Shown: positions 18,601-25,956 of the stretch, in pieces
How positions within the stretch are numbered: position 1 is the stretch's first letter
Layout: the number at the start of each line of letters is the position of its first letter
Assembly (NCBI GenBank): GCA_023957375.1
Contig: JAMLHB010000001.1
Span: forward strand, 962,245-1,026,244
DNA from: Flavobacteriales bacterium
GTDB taxonomy: Bacteria > Bacteroidota > Bacteroidia > Flavobacteriales_F > PHOS-HE28
Reading direction: 5' to 3'
DNA length: 64,000 bases
Notes under the pieces: generated by a model
What the model saw: the letters and a program-made list of their open reading frames with translations, nothing else
Databases searched by the model: none
What the model was told of the DNA's origin: nothing
Position numbers and translations under genes: made by a program

Positions 18601-19562
18601 TGCTGGACAACCAAGGCCAGGTGTCCATCACCGGGGCGACCATCGGTGCCAACAGCACGGACAACTGCCCGGGGGGCCTCAGCTACAGCCTGAGCCAATC
18701 CAACTTCAACGCCACCGGCACTTACACCGTGGTGCTCACCGTAACCGATGCCAGCGGCAACAGCAGCACCTGCAGTTCCACGGTCACGGTGATCGACAAC
18801 ACGCCTCCGGTGGCCCAATGCCAGAACACAACGATCTACCTGGATGGAAACGGCAACGCCAGCATCACGCCACAGCAGATCGACGGCGGCAGCTTTGACA
18901 ATGCGGGCATCACCGCCATGACCGCCAGCCAAACCGTGTTCGGCTGCGTCGACCTGGGTACAAATCCCGTTACGCTCACCGTGTTCGACAACATGGGCAA
19001 TACGGCCACTTGCGAAGCACTCGTGACCGTATTGGACACCCTTGCGCCCACGGCCATCTGCCAGGACATCACCGCATACCTGGATCCTTCGGGGCAAGTG
19101 ACGATCAGTGCAGCGGACATCGGCGGAAGCAGCACCGACAATTGTGGAAGCGGTCCGCTAACGTTGCAACTTGACACCCTCCACTTTGCAGGGGAAGGCC
19201 AGTTCCAAGTGGTGCTCACCGTGACCGATGCCAGCGGCAACACCAGCACCTGCACGGCCCTGGTGAACACGGTGAAACCACAGCCTCCCTTGGTGATCCC
19301 CGCCGGCTTCTCCCCGAACGACGACGGCATCGCCGACAATTGGGTGATCCAGGGGTTGGAATACTACCCGGCCAACGACGTGGTGATCCTCAACCGCTGG
19401 GGCAGCCTGCTCTACAAAGCCGCGCCATACCTGAACGATTGGCATGGCCAGGTGACCTCCGGCGGTGCCATGCCCGGTGAACTGCCCGCGGGCACCTATT
19501 TCTACCAGCTCTCCTTGGGCAACGGTGATGTCCGTACCGGTTACCTCCAACTGAACCGATGA
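12615..19562 (+). CDS. Giant T9SS-secreted repeat adhesin: beta-helix, HYR-type repeats, type B sorting domain
   Basis: A 2315-residue cell-surface protein. It has a signal peptide (hydrophobic residues 18-40, ending EAEAA), then a right-handed beta-helix region of about residues 42-530 with recurring NVISGN, NYIGTNA and GNLIGLN turns. A beta-sandwich linker follows, then about 1500 residues of HYR/Ig-like modules. Six of these (residues about 710-1190) are nearly identical, and a later block repeats every 159 residues. The C-terminus is a gliding-motility-associated (CHU_C/type B) sorting domain: FSPNDDGIADNW, VVILNRWGSLLY, LPAGTYFYQL. This domain class is exported by T9SS and commonly needs a PorP/SprF partner, which is encoded next with an ATGA overlap. 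The role is probably adhesion or gliding; SprB is the model. Start could instead be ATG 12627. Confidence 0.88.
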   Translation: MPTEMTSSPVSNFGATRNKLLAFGAVVLLLSGAFAPEAEAAIFTVTSQGNNGPGSLRQAITDANATPGADTIQFNIPGAGVKTITLASTLPTITEQVRIDGYTQPGSSANSLLVGNNAVLHLELNGNNSTVNGLTIAANNCTILGMVINQFTYAGIKIDDSDDHIVQGNWIGLNSAGTAASANGGNGIRVENSNGNLIGGTAPAARNVISGNGRQGILFVDVSNSTIAGNYIGTNANGAGAIPNADAGIRLSGSSANNTVGGTSGSAANLLSGNDGFGIHITDTGSSNNVVAGNLIGLNASGTAALGNSKNGVRLDEETWGNMIGGATVAARNVISGNSDYGINIRHISTSGNTVRNNYIGTNASGTAALSNGGFGVVVLNGADNTQILDNLISGNTLAGSPGGGAGTSRGGIYLSDVGQTTIQRNVIGLDASGDPLGNGGGTESGGIHVAAGTLSPIMIGGGSMEGNSIASNIGTGITIQSVEQVTLLGNTIHDNSGLGIDLGDDGVTVNDLGDIDSGPNALQNFPVLATATTVGGNTTIVGTLNSTASGDFRIEFFSSPAADPSGYGEGANYLGSFGTNTDAAGDASFTAVLTGVSLTDGHVVTATATNIATNNTSEFSAALAKNQPPVAVCQPATVYLDALGNATITTALVDNGSFDPDGTITSSVSPSSVDCSDIGTVTVTLTVTDNGGLTNDCTATVTVLDDLTPVISGCPSNISLSADASCDAVATWTAPTVSDNCSGASISGDHNSGDAFPIGTTTVTYTATDAAGNTSICSFTVTVTDDTDPVISGCPGNISLSAGAGCDAVATWTAPTVSDNCSGATISGDHNSGDTFPLGTTTVTYTATDAAGNTSICSFTVTVTDDTDPVISGCPGNISLSAGAACTAVATWTAPTVSDNCSGASISGDHNSGDTFPLGTTTVTYTATDAAGNTSICSFTVTVTDDTDPVISGCPGNISLSAGAACTAVATWTAPTVSDNCSGATISGDHNSGDAFPLGTTTVTYTATDAAGNTSICSFTVTVTDDTDPVISGCPSNISLSAGAGCDAVATWTAPTVSDNCSGATISGDHNSGDTFPLGTTTVTYTATDAAGNTSICSFTVTVTDDADPVISGCPSNISLSAGAGCDAVATWTAPTVSDNCSGATISGDHNSGDTFPLGTTTVTYTATDAAGNTSICSFTVTVTDNTPPNAVCQSLTVYLDAAGQATISPADLDGGSSDNCSIAGMSISQSTFDCTDLGMNTVALTVTDPSGNSATCTSTVTVADTLSPTITCPTNLIVNNDPGLCSATVNYPMPVVSDNCGSNLVLTAGLPSGSMFPAGTATVTYRVTDPSGLSDSCSFTVTVIDAEAPLISCQNVSVIMDASGQASITAAMINGGSTDNCGIASITASPTTFTAAGNFPVTLTVTDINGNTSTCASTVTVIDNTPPVILCQPTTIYIDNNGTAVLNATDIDAGSSDNSGTLSLFTLPSTFNCGQLGSNSTYLLGTDASGNMAFCATTVTVLDTLDPVAVCQDITVNLGAGGTVTITPAMVGANSTDNCGGSLNFALSQTTFNATGTYTVVLTVTDASGNTSTCSSTVTVIDNEPPVAICQDATIYLDQNGNAALYPGMINAGSYDLQGPVTLSTSQSSFGCNQLGANNVTLIVTDNSGGQSFCLAQVTVLDTIAPVAACQDITVSLGPDGTATITGAMIGANSTDNCGSALNYTISQSTFTGTGTYSVVFTVTDASGNSSSCTSTVTVTDDTPPIAICQDDTIYLDNSGAATITPEMIDAGSYDIGGTITLSASQLNFNCNNLGANNVTLIVTDNTGNQTFCLSTVTVLDTIAPAAACQDITVGLDPDGTATITGAMVGGNSTDNCGNALTYSLSQYTFSSTGAYTVVLTVTDASGNSSTCTSTVTVNDDAAPVAVCQDTTIYLDPDGHAGITPEMIDGGSYDVGGTISLGASQTDFGCNNLGANNVTLIVTDNTGNQAFCLSTVTVLDTIAPMAVCQDISVVLDNQGQVSITGATIGANSTDNCPGGLSYSLSQSNFNATGTYTVVLTVTDASGNSSTCSSTVTVIDNTPPVAQCQNTTIYLDGNGNASITPQQIDGGSFDNAGITAMTASQTVFGCVDLGTNPVTLTVFDNMGNTATCEALVTVLDTLAPTAICQDITAYLDPSGQVTISAADIGGSSTDNCGSGPLTLQLDTLHFAGEGQFQVVLTVTDASGNTSTCTALVNTVKPQPPLVIPAGFSPNDDGIADNWVIQGLEYYPANDVVILNRWGSLLYKAAPYLNDWHGQVTSGGAMPGELPAGTYFYQLSLGNGDVRTGYLQLNR
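14745..16184 (+). repeat. Six tandem 240-bp coding repeats (HYR modules)
   Basis: Copies start at 14745, 14985, 15225, 15465, 15705 and 15945 with an exact 240-base period. They are nearly identical at nucleotide level, mostly differing at synonymous or conservative positions (for example TTCCCCATC versus TTCCCCTTG). Each encodes an 80-residue module with ISGCP, WTAPTVSDNCSG, TTTVTYTATDAAGN and CSFTVTVTD. Confidence 0.95.
17142..19049 (+). repeat. Four 477-bp coding super-repeats (159 residues each)
   Basis: The phrase encoding VCQDITV recurs at 17142, 17619, 18096, 18573 and 19050, spaced exactly 477 bases apart. Each super-repeat contains two different Ig-like modules: one with NSTDNCG and TYTVVLTVTDASGN, one with IDGGS and GANNVTLIVTDN. 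They are more diverged than the 240-bp block, but no length change has occurred. Confidence 0.9.
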
Positions 19563-20509
19563 GCACCACCCACGTACAAAACCGCGCCATGCGGATCTTG
19601 AGCGCCATTGTGGTTGCCTCGTTGGCCTTAACGGCCACGGCCCAACAGGACCCCATGTACAGCATGTACATGTGGAACATGATGGCCATACAACCGGCTT
19701 ATGCAGGAAGCGCCGATGTGCTCAATGCCACAGCCTTGTCGCGCGTCCAATGGGCGGCCATTGAAGGGGCTCCGACCACGCAGAGCTTGTCATTGCACAG
19801 TCCGTTGAATGCCCGAACGATCGGCCTGGGCGGCAACTTGGCGCACGACCGCATCGGACGCACCTACACCACCAGCGCGTTCGCGGACATCGCCTACCGC
19901 ATGCGCGTGAACGGGAACACCCGCCTGGCCCTGGGCTTGAACGCAGGCATCAACCACGCCTATGTGGCCAACAGCAAGGTGGAAAATACCGACCCCAACG
20001 ACCCCACGTTCCAAGCGGACATCAGCGGGCGCATCTGCCCCAACTTCGGGTTCGGGGCGTATCTGTGGTCCAAAAAAGGCTATGTGGGCCTTTCGGTCCC
20101 GAAGTTGTTGCGCAACTACTTAGGCCGCTACAGCCAGGACGGCATGAGCTCCCAGTTCATCCAGGAAGCCACGCACGTATTCCTCACCGCCGGATATGTA
20201 TTCCCCATGGGCACGGTGAAGTTCAAGCCTTCGCTCATGATCAAAGCGTCCGAGGGCGCCCCGCTCAGCGGTGATGTTTCGGCCACCGTGTTCCTGCAGG
20301 ACAAATTCATCCTGGGTGCGGCATACCGCTACGGGGACAGCTTCACCGGCATCCTCGCCCTGCAAGCCACAAACCAGATCCGTGTGGGCTACGCCTACGA
20401 CATGGGCATCAGCCTGCTCAACCGCCGCGCCAACGGGGCGCATGAGGTCATGATCAGTTACGCCCCGGTGTTCACCCGCGACAAGATCCGTTCTCCCCGT
20501 TACTTCTGA
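19559..20509 (+). CDS. PorP/SprF family type IX secretion membrane protein
   Basis: A 316-residue outer-membrane barrel protein of the PorP/SprF family. Such proteins are encoded next to type B-CTD adhesins and are needed for their secretion or surface attachment. It has a signal peptide ending TATAQ, then the family opening QQDPMYSMYMWNMMAIQPAYAGS, and it ends with a strand-rich C-terminus (GYAYDMGISLLNRRANGAHEVMISY). The ATG overlaps the adhesin stop (ATGA), so the two are translationally coupled. An alternative start at 19589 (MRILSAIVV) gives a cleaner signal peptide. The PorE-like gene follows by 2 bases. Confidence 0.9.
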   Translation: MSTTHVQNRAMRILSAIVVASLALTATAQQDPMYSMYMWNMMAIQPAYAGSADVLNATALSRVQWAAIEGAPTTQSLSLHSPLNARTIGLGGNLAHDRIGRTYTTSAFADIAYRMRVNGNTRLALGLNAGINHAYVANSKVENTDPNDPTFQADISGRICPNFGFGAYLWSKKGYVGLSVPKLLRNYLGRYSQDGMSSQFIQEATHVFLTAGYVFPMGTVKFKPSLMIKASEGAPLSGDVSATVFLQDKFILGAAYRYGDSFTGILALQATNQIRVGYAYDMGISLLNRRANGAHEVMISYAPVFTRDKIRSPRYF

Positions 20510-20511
20510 CC

Positions 20512-22770
20512 ATGCGCGCCAGGCCGTTCTCCATCATCCTGTGCCTGCTCCTTCCCTGGGCGGCATTCCCTCAAGATGGTCTTTTGCGCCAAGCGGACAG
20601 GCTTTACGCGGATTACAGCTACCACGAAGCCATTGAACTGTACGAACAGGCGTTCCGCAAGGATGCCAGCAGCATCGAACATGCACGCCGGCTGGCCGAT
20701 TGCTACTGGACCCTGCGCGATGCCGCCAATGCCGAACGCTGGTATGCCGTAGTGGCCGCCTCTTCCGAAGCCACTGGCGAGGACATGTACCGCTATGCCG
20801 AACTGCTGCGCACCAGTGGGCAATATGCCGATTCCGACATCTGGTTAAAGCGTTTCGGCAAGCTTGCCCCGGATGACAGCCGCGCCCGGCTCAAGGAGAA
20901 TTCCGTGGAACAGGTCGCCGCCATCATGGAAAAAGAGGGCATCAGCCACAAGGTGGACCCGGTCAACATCAACGGCGCTTACAGCGAGATCTCCCCCTTC
21001 ATCAAGGACCGCACGCTCTACTTCGCTTCAAACCGCCCGGAAAAACTATCCGTGAAGCACGTACAGAGCCTGAACGGCATGCCCTTTCTGGACCTCTTCC
21101 AAGGCCGTGTGGACAAAGACGGGAACGTGGAAAACGTGGTGCCCATGGCCGATGGGATCAACACCTCCTTCCACGAGAGCAATGCCATCATCAGTGCGGA
21201 CGGGCGGGAGCTGTACTTCACCCGCAACAACGTTAACGCAGGCAGAAGCGTCACCAGCAAGGACGGTGTGAACAACCTGCAGATCATCGTGCGCGAGCGG
21301 ACTGCGGAGGGATGGGGCCGTGAACGCCCGTTCGCCTACAACAATCCCGCCTATTCCGTGGGGCATCCCGCCATGACGCCGGACGGACGCCGGCTTTACT
21401 TCGCCACCGACAAACCGGGCGGGCTCGGGGGAAAGGACATTTGGTACTGCGATCGCGAGGGCCTTGGAACACCATGGAGCGAACCTGTGAATGCCGGGCC
21501 TGAAGTGAACACGGAAGGCGACGAGCTTTTCCCCTTCGTCCATGGCAACACGCTCTTCTTCGCATCCGACGGGCACTTGGGCCTGGGCGGACTGGACCTC
21601 TTCCAAAGCGCGATTCGTGGCAACGGCCATGGCATCTCGGAGAACGTGGGCGCACCGGTGAACAGCGCCGCAGATGACTTCGGACTGTGCTTGGACGAGC
21701 AAGGCGGCCTGGGCATGTTCTCCTCGGACCGGGGCGGAGCCTTGGGCGCCGAGAACCTGTACTTCTTCCACATGCACAGCAAGCCCGAGGAAAAGCGCAA
21801 GTGGGCCGGACGCGTGCTCGATATCGCCGACGGCAAGCCAGTGCCCTTCCTGCCGGTACGCCTCCTCAACCGGGAGCGCAAGGAGATCGCCCGCACTACC
21901 ACGAGCGAGCAAGGCACGTACGAGGTGCAAGCCCCGTCCGAAGCCGCTTCCGTTTCCATTTCCGTGTCCGGCGGCCCACAGGCTGAACTGGAGTATGATG
22001 AGATCACCATTGCGCCGTACAGCGACACGGAGCTGCCGGACATCTACCTGAACAGCGTGATGGACCTGCCGGTGAACGCGATCATCCGCGATGCCGCCAC
22101 CGATGAATGGCTCGCCGGGGTGGACGTATCCATCCGCAACAAGCATACCGGCACACTGCTCTTCACCGGCACCACGGACGCCATGGGCATTACCAGGGGC
22201 CAGATCCCATACCAACGCTACGGCGACGATGTATCCTATGAGGTGAAATTCACCAAGCCCGGCTACCTGTCGCGCACGGTGGATGTGGATTTCCGGGTGC
22301 TCATGTTCCTGGAACAGGCGCTGATGGGCCCGGAAGGCACGAGCTTGAGCCCGGTGACCACCGGCTTGGACATGGCCAAGGCCATGAACCTGCGCCCCAT
22401 CTACTTCGACTACCGCGAAGCCAAGATCCGGCCGGATGCGGCCATTGAGCTGGACCAGGTGGCCGAAATGATGCTCGCCAACCCGTCCCTCACCATCGAC
22501 CTGCGCTCGCACACCGACAGCCGCGCCAGCACGGCTTACAACGATGCGCTTAGCCAACGCCGAGCGGAAAGTTCCCGCCAATACTTGATCGGCAAGGGCA
22601 TCAGTCAGGGCCGCATCACTTGCAAGGGCTATGGCGAGCGCCAGTTGGTGAACCGCTGCGCCGATGGCGTGGAGTGCTCCGAGGAGGAACACCAGATGAA
22701 CCGCCGCACGGAGTTCATCATCACCAGTTGCACGGGGTGTACCCCTTCCACAGCGGCCGGCCGCCCTTGA
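20512..22770 (+). CDS. PorE-like protein: TPR, PD40 propeller, CRD, OmpA C-terminal domain
   Basis: A 752-residue periplasmic or outer-membrane-associated protein. After a signal peptide (ending AFPQ) come TPR helices (about 25-125). A PD40/WD40-like propeller (about 140-425) follows with blades such as LYFASNRPEKL, ELYFTRNN, RLYFATDKPGG and LFFASDGHLG. Next are one or two carboxypeptidase-regulatory-like beta domains (about 430-600) and an OmpA-like peptidoglycan-binding domain (about 625-735, IYFDYREAKIRPDA, LRSHTDSRAS, NRRTEF). This is the architecture of PorE, which links the T9SS to peptidoglycan. It is third in the adhesin-SprF transcript, suggesting a dedicated anchor for this adhesin. 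No lipobox is visible. Confidence 0.85.
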   Translation: MRARPFSIILCLLLPWAAFPQDGLLRQADRLYADYSYHEAIELYEQAFRKDASSIEHARRLADCYWTLRDAANAERWYAVVAASSEATGEDMYRYAELLRTSGQYADSDIWLKRFGKLAPDDSRARLKENSVEQVAAIMEKEGISHKVDPVNINGAYSEISPFIKDRTLYFASNRPEKLSVKHVQSLNGMPFLDLFQGRVDKDGNVENVVPMADGINTSFHESNAIISADGRELYFTRNNVNAGRSVTSKDGVNNLQIIVRERTAEGWGRERPFAYNNPAYSVGHPAMTPDGRRLYFATDKPGGLGGKDIWYCDREGLGTPWSEPVNAGPEVNTEGDELFPFVHGNTLFFASDGHLGLGGLDLFQSAIRGNGHGISENVGAPVNSAADDFGLCLDEQGGLGMFSSDRGGALGAENLYFFHMHSKPEEKRKWAGRVLDIADGKPVPFLPVRLLNRERKEIARTTTSEQGTYEVQAPSEAASVSISVSGGPQAELEYDEITIAPYSDTELPDIYLNSVMDLPVNAIIRDAATDEWLAGVDVSIRNKHTGTLLFTGTTDAMGITRGQIPYQRYGDDVSYEVKFTKPGYLSRTVDVDFRVLMFLEQALMGPEGTSLSPVTTGLDMAKAMNLRPIYFDYREAKIRPDAAIELDQVAEMMLANPSLTIDLRSHTDSRASTAYNDALSQRRAESSRQYLIGKGISQGRITCKGYGERQLVNRCADGVECSEEEHQMNRRTEFIITSCTGCTPSTAAGRP

Positions 22771-22832
22771 GCCTTTCCCGGTGTGAACCAAGGAACTCGC
22801 CCCATCATGCTTACGATCGGGCTTTCACCCGT

Positions 22833-24515
22833 TCAGCGCCCGATTTTCCGCAGCACTTCCGCGAGGTTCTTCGCGCACAGTTCCGGGGTGAACCAGGTTT
22901 GCCCTTGCAGCTCGCGTTCCACGGCGGGCACCAAGTCCGTCAGGTAAACGCTGCGGTGTCGCGCCTGCATCCCTTTCACCATGTCCTCCAGGCGCTTGAT
23001 GCCCGTGGCATCGATCATCGGGACGTACTTCATGCGCAGCACCACCACGCGGTGCTTGTCGCTGACCTCCTTCATGACGTGCTGAAAGCGCAGCGCTGCC
23101 CCGAAGAACAGCGGTCCGGTGATCTCGAACACCAGCATGTCCTTGGGCAAGCCCTTGAGTTCGCGGTCCACCGCACGGGTGGTGGAAGCCTCACCCTCGG
23201 CCAGCACCGGCCGCAGGTCGGTGACATCGGCCATCCGTTTCATGAAGATGAAGGCCGCCAGCACCATGCCCACCTCAATGGCCAGCACCAGGTCGAAGAT
23301 CACCGTGAGCAGAAAGGTGGTCATGAGCACGGCCAGGTCATAGCGGTTGCCCTTGATCGCACTGCGGAAATAGCTCCATTCGCCCATGTTCCAGGCCACG
23401 GCCACCAGGATGCCGGCCAGGCAGGCCATGGGGATCAGCGCGGCCAAGGGTGCCGCCACCAGCATGATCACGAGCAGGGTGAGCGCATGCACGATGGCGC
23501 TCACCGGGGTACGCCCCCCGTTGTTCACGTTGGTGGCCGTTCGGGCAATGGCCCCGGTGACCGGGATGCCGCCAAACAAGGCGCTGAGCATGTTGGCGCC
23601 ACCTTGGGCCACCAGCTCCATGTTGCTGCGGTGGCGCCCGCCGATCATGCCGTCCGCCACCACGGCTGAGAGCAGGGATTCTATGCTTCCCAGCAATGCA
23701 ATGGCAATGGCGGGGTTGATCAGCTCCCGCAAGGTGGCCAGGCTGGGCACTTGGAACGCGGGTGCGGGCAAAGAACCGGAAATCGCGCCGAAACGGCTGC
23801 CGATCGTTTCCACGGGAAGGTCAAGGAAATACACAGCGGCCGTACACACCAGTATGGCGGCCATAGGCCCCGGAAGCAGCTTGGTGAAGCGCCCTAAAAA
23901 AAGCGATAGCAGCAGGGAGGCCAGACCCAATACAGTGGCCACCGGATCAAGCGCAGCAAGGTTCTTCCCGAGCACACCCCATTTCTCCACAAAATCCGCG
24001 GGCACCTGTTGCACCGGCAAGCCCAACAGGTCTTTCACTTGGGTGGAAAAGATCACCACGGCAATACCGGCGGTAAAGCCCACGATCACCGTGTGGGGGA
24101 AGTATTTCAGCAGCTTTCCCGCCCGCAGGAAGCCCATGAGCATGATCAGCATGCCGGCGAGGAAGGTGGCCATGATCAACCCATCCAGCCCGTGCTGGGC
24201 GATGATGCCCGCCACAATGATGATGAAAGCGCCAGTGGGCCCGCCGATCTGTACACGGCTACCGCCGAACACGGCGACCACCAGCCCTCCGATGATGGCC
24301 GTGATGAGCCCTTTCTCCGGGGTTACGCCCGAAGCGATGCCGAACGCAATGGCCAAGGGCAGGGCAACGATGCCCACCACCAGCCCCGCCACGGCATCCC
24401 GCCGCAACTGCGCGGCACTGATGCCCTCGCGCAAAAGCGAAAAAAATTTGGGCACCAAGCTTTCCTCTGTTGGCGGCTTCCCGTCGTTGGAACGTCCAAA
24501 GAGGAAAGAAGCCAT
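22833..24515 (-). CDS. SulP family anion transporter with STAS domain
   Basis: A 560-residue inner-membrane transporter of the SulP/SLC26 family, which carries sulfate, bicarbonate or other anions. The N-terminal two thirds hold many hydrophobic segments, including AGLVVGIVALPLAIAFGIASG and GGPTGAFIIIVAGI. A C-terminal cytoplasmic STAS domain (about 440-550) has VVVLRMKYVPMIDATGIKRLE. Its ATG overlaps the ftsY stop (ATGA), so it ends the rpmG-DUF4295-ftsY-sulP run. The substrate cannot be told from sequence. It converges with the PorE-like gene across 62 bases without an obvious terminator. Confidence 0.9.
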   Translation of the reverse strand: MASFLFGRSNDGKPPTEESLVPKFFSLLREGISAAQLRRDAVAGLVVGIVALPLAIAFGIASGVTPEKGLITAIIGGLVVAVFGGSRVQIGGPTGAFIIIVAGIIAQHGLDGLIMATFLAGMLIMLMGFLRAGKLLKYFPHTVIVGFTAGIAVVIFSTQVKDLLGLPVQQVPADFVEKWGVLGKNLAALDPVATVLGLASLLLSLFLGRFTKLLPGPMAAILVCTAAVYFLDLPVETIGSRFGAISGSLPAPAFQVPSLATLRELINPAIAIALLGSIESLLSAVVADGMIGGRHRSNMELVAQGGANMLSALFGGIPVTGAIARTATNVNNGGRTPVSAIVHALTLLVIMLVAAPLAALIPMACLAGILVAVAWNMGEWSYFRSAIKGNRYDLAVLMTTFLLTVIFDLVLAIEVGMVLAAFIFMKRMADVTDLRPVLAEGEASTTRAVDRELKGLPKDMLVFEITGPLFFGAALRFQHVMKEVSDKHRVVVLRMKYVPMIDATGIKRLEDMVKGMQARHRSVYLTDLVPAVERELQGQTWFTPELCAKNLAEVLRKIGR

Positions 24516-25468
24516 CAGCCCTTGCCAAAAAGGCTCTCCACGAACGCCGTCTTGTCGAACACCTGCAAGTCGCCCATGCCCTCACCGGTGCCGAGGTATT
24601 TGATGGGCACCTGGAACTGGTCGCTGATGCCGATGGCCACGCCGCCCTTGGCGGTGCCATCGAGCTTGGTAAGCGCCAGCGCGGTGACCTGGGTGGCCTT
24701 GGTGAACTCGCGCGCCTGCTCAATGGCATTTTGGCCGGTGCTGGCATCGAGCACCAGCAGTACCTCGTGCGGGGCATCGGGCACCACCTTGCGCATCACC
24801 TGCTTCACCTTGGTGAGCTCGTTCATCAGGTTCACCTTGTTGTGCAGGCGCCCTGCGGTGTCGATGATCACCACGTCCGTGCCTTTGGCCTTGGCGCTTT
24901 CCACGCTGTCGTAGGCCACGGCGGCGGGATCCGCGCCCATGCCCTGCTGCACCAGCGGCACGCCCACGCGCTCGCTCCAGATCTTCAGCTGGTCCACGGC
25001 GGCGGCGCGGAAGGTGTCCGCAGCCCCGAGCAGCACGCTGTTCCCGGCCTGCTTGTACGCATGGGCCAGCTTGCCGATGGTGGTGGTCTTGCCCACCCCG
25101 TTCACTCCAACCACCATGATGACGTACGGTTTGGGGCCTGGTACGGCGAAAGGCTCCGCGCTCCCGGCCGAATCCCGCATCAATTCCGCGATCTCCGCCC
25201 GCAGGATGCCGTTGAGCTCGGCCGTGCCCAGGTAGCTGTCTCGCTTCACGCGGGCCTGGATGCGGTCGATGATCTTCAAGGTGGTCTCCACGCCCACGTC
25301 GCTGGTCACCAAGGTTTCTTCCAAGGCGTCCAGCACCTCATCATCCACCGTGTTTTTGCCCGCAATGGCGCGGGTGAGTTTGCCGAACAGCGAAGTGCGT
25401 GAGCGGTCCAGCCCGGCATCGAGCTGCTGCTTCTTTTCCTTGGAGCCGAATAATCCGAAAAAAGCCAT
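24515..25468 (-). CDS. ftsY: Signal recognition particle receptor FtsY
   Basis: SRP receptor GTPase that docks ribosome-nascent chain complexes at the inner membrane. The 317-residue protein has a short N-terminal region (MAFFGLFGSKEKK), the helical N domain, and the G domain. The G domain shows VGVNGVGKTTTIGKL, DTFRAAAVDQL, DTAGRLHN, TKLDGTAKGG and a closing GTGEGMGDLQVFD. The acidic A domain of E. coli FtsY is absent, as in many bacteria. It lies 66 bases downstream of the DUF4295 gene, the usual Bacteroidota order. Confidence 0.96.
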   Translation of the reverse strand: MAFFGLFGSKEKKQQLDAGLDRSRTSLFGKLTRAIAGKNTVDDEVLDALEETLVTSDVGVETTLKIIDRIQARVKRDSYLGTAELNGILRAEIAELMRDSAGSAEPFAVPGPKPYVIMVVGVNGVGKTTTIGKLAHAYKQAGNSVLLGAADTFRAAAVDQLKIWSERVGVPLVQQGMGADPAAVAYDSVESAKAKGTDVVIIDTAGRLHNKVNLMNELTKVKQVMRKVVPDAPHEVLLVLDASTGQNAIEQAREFTKATQVTALALTKLDGTAKGGVAIGISDQFQVPIKYLGTGEGMGDLQVFDKTAFVESLFGKG

Positions 25469-25534
25469 TGTCCTTCAAGAGAAAAGGCTCCCACCGCAAG
25501 GAGGAAGCCTTTTCCCGATGTTATGCGTGATCGG

Positions 25535-25693
25535 TCACTTCTTCGCGGCCAGGGCCTTGTCCACCTCATCGGCGGGCATCACCTGTTCGCTGAACTGGTA
25601 CCCGCCCGTCTGGGCGTTCTTCACCATGCGGATGACCTTGACGAACACCTTGGCGTCCGCCTTCTTCATGGATGCAACAGACTTCTTTGCCAT
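25535..25693 (-). CDS. DUF4295 small ribosome-associated-type protein
   Basis: A 52-residue basic protein beginning MAKKSVASMKKADAKV and ending VDKALAAKK. It matches DUF4295, a Bacteroidota-specific family nearly always found between rpmG and ftsY. Its start is 3 bases after the rpmG stop. A role with the ribosome is inferred from position and charge only. Confidence 0.85.
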   Translation of the reverse strand: MAKKSVASMKKADAKVFVKVIRMVKNAQTGGYQFSEQVMPADEVDKALAAKK

Positions 25694-25696
25694 GGC

Positions 25697-25885
25697 TTAC
25701 TTGATCTCTTTGTGAACGGTCATCTTGCGCATGATGGGGTTGTATTTCTTCAACTCCAGCCGCTCGGACGTGTTCTTGCGGTTCTTGGTGGTAATGTAGC
25801 GTGAAGTGCCGGGCAGCCCCGAGTTCTTGTGCTCGGTGCACTCCATGATCACTTGTACGCGGTTTCCTTTTCCTTTCTTAGCCAT
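25697..25885 (-). CDS. rpmG: 50S ribosomal protein L33
   Basis: A 62-residue ribosomal protein starting [20 protein letters not shown] and containing [25 protein letters not shown], the L33 core. Only one Cys is present, so it is the zinc-free form. rpmB (L28), which often precedes it in Bacteroidota, is not upstream here; oxyR is. A second ATG lies one codon upstream. Confidence 0.95.
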   Translation of the reverse strand: MAKKGKGNRVQVIMECTEHKNSGLPGTSRYITTKNRKNTSERLELKKYNPIMRKMTVHKEIK

Positions 25886-25906
25886 CACGTTGTTGGAATG
25901 GGGGCG

Positions 25907-25914
25907 CGAAGATA
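25907..25914 (-). promoter_or_regulatory. -7 box of the rpmG-DUF4295-ftsY-sulP operon
   Basis: The minus strand reads TATCTTCG, a TAnnTTCG variant, ending 21 bases upstream of the rpmG ATG, in the gap between rpmG and the 3' end of oxyR. Confidence 0.45.
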
Positions 25915-25956
25915 CTTCATCGCTTCAATTCCACCAAAGGAAAGTTAACTTCCTTG

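Noticed and set aside
21046..22791. 581-codon minus-strand frame opposite the PorE-like gene
   Set aside because: Composition-driven antisense frame without recognisable domains.
25886..25956. rpmB (L28) upstream of rpmG
   Set aside because: The usual neighbour is absent: only 71 non-coding bases separate rpmG from oxyR, and no L28-like frame exists there.
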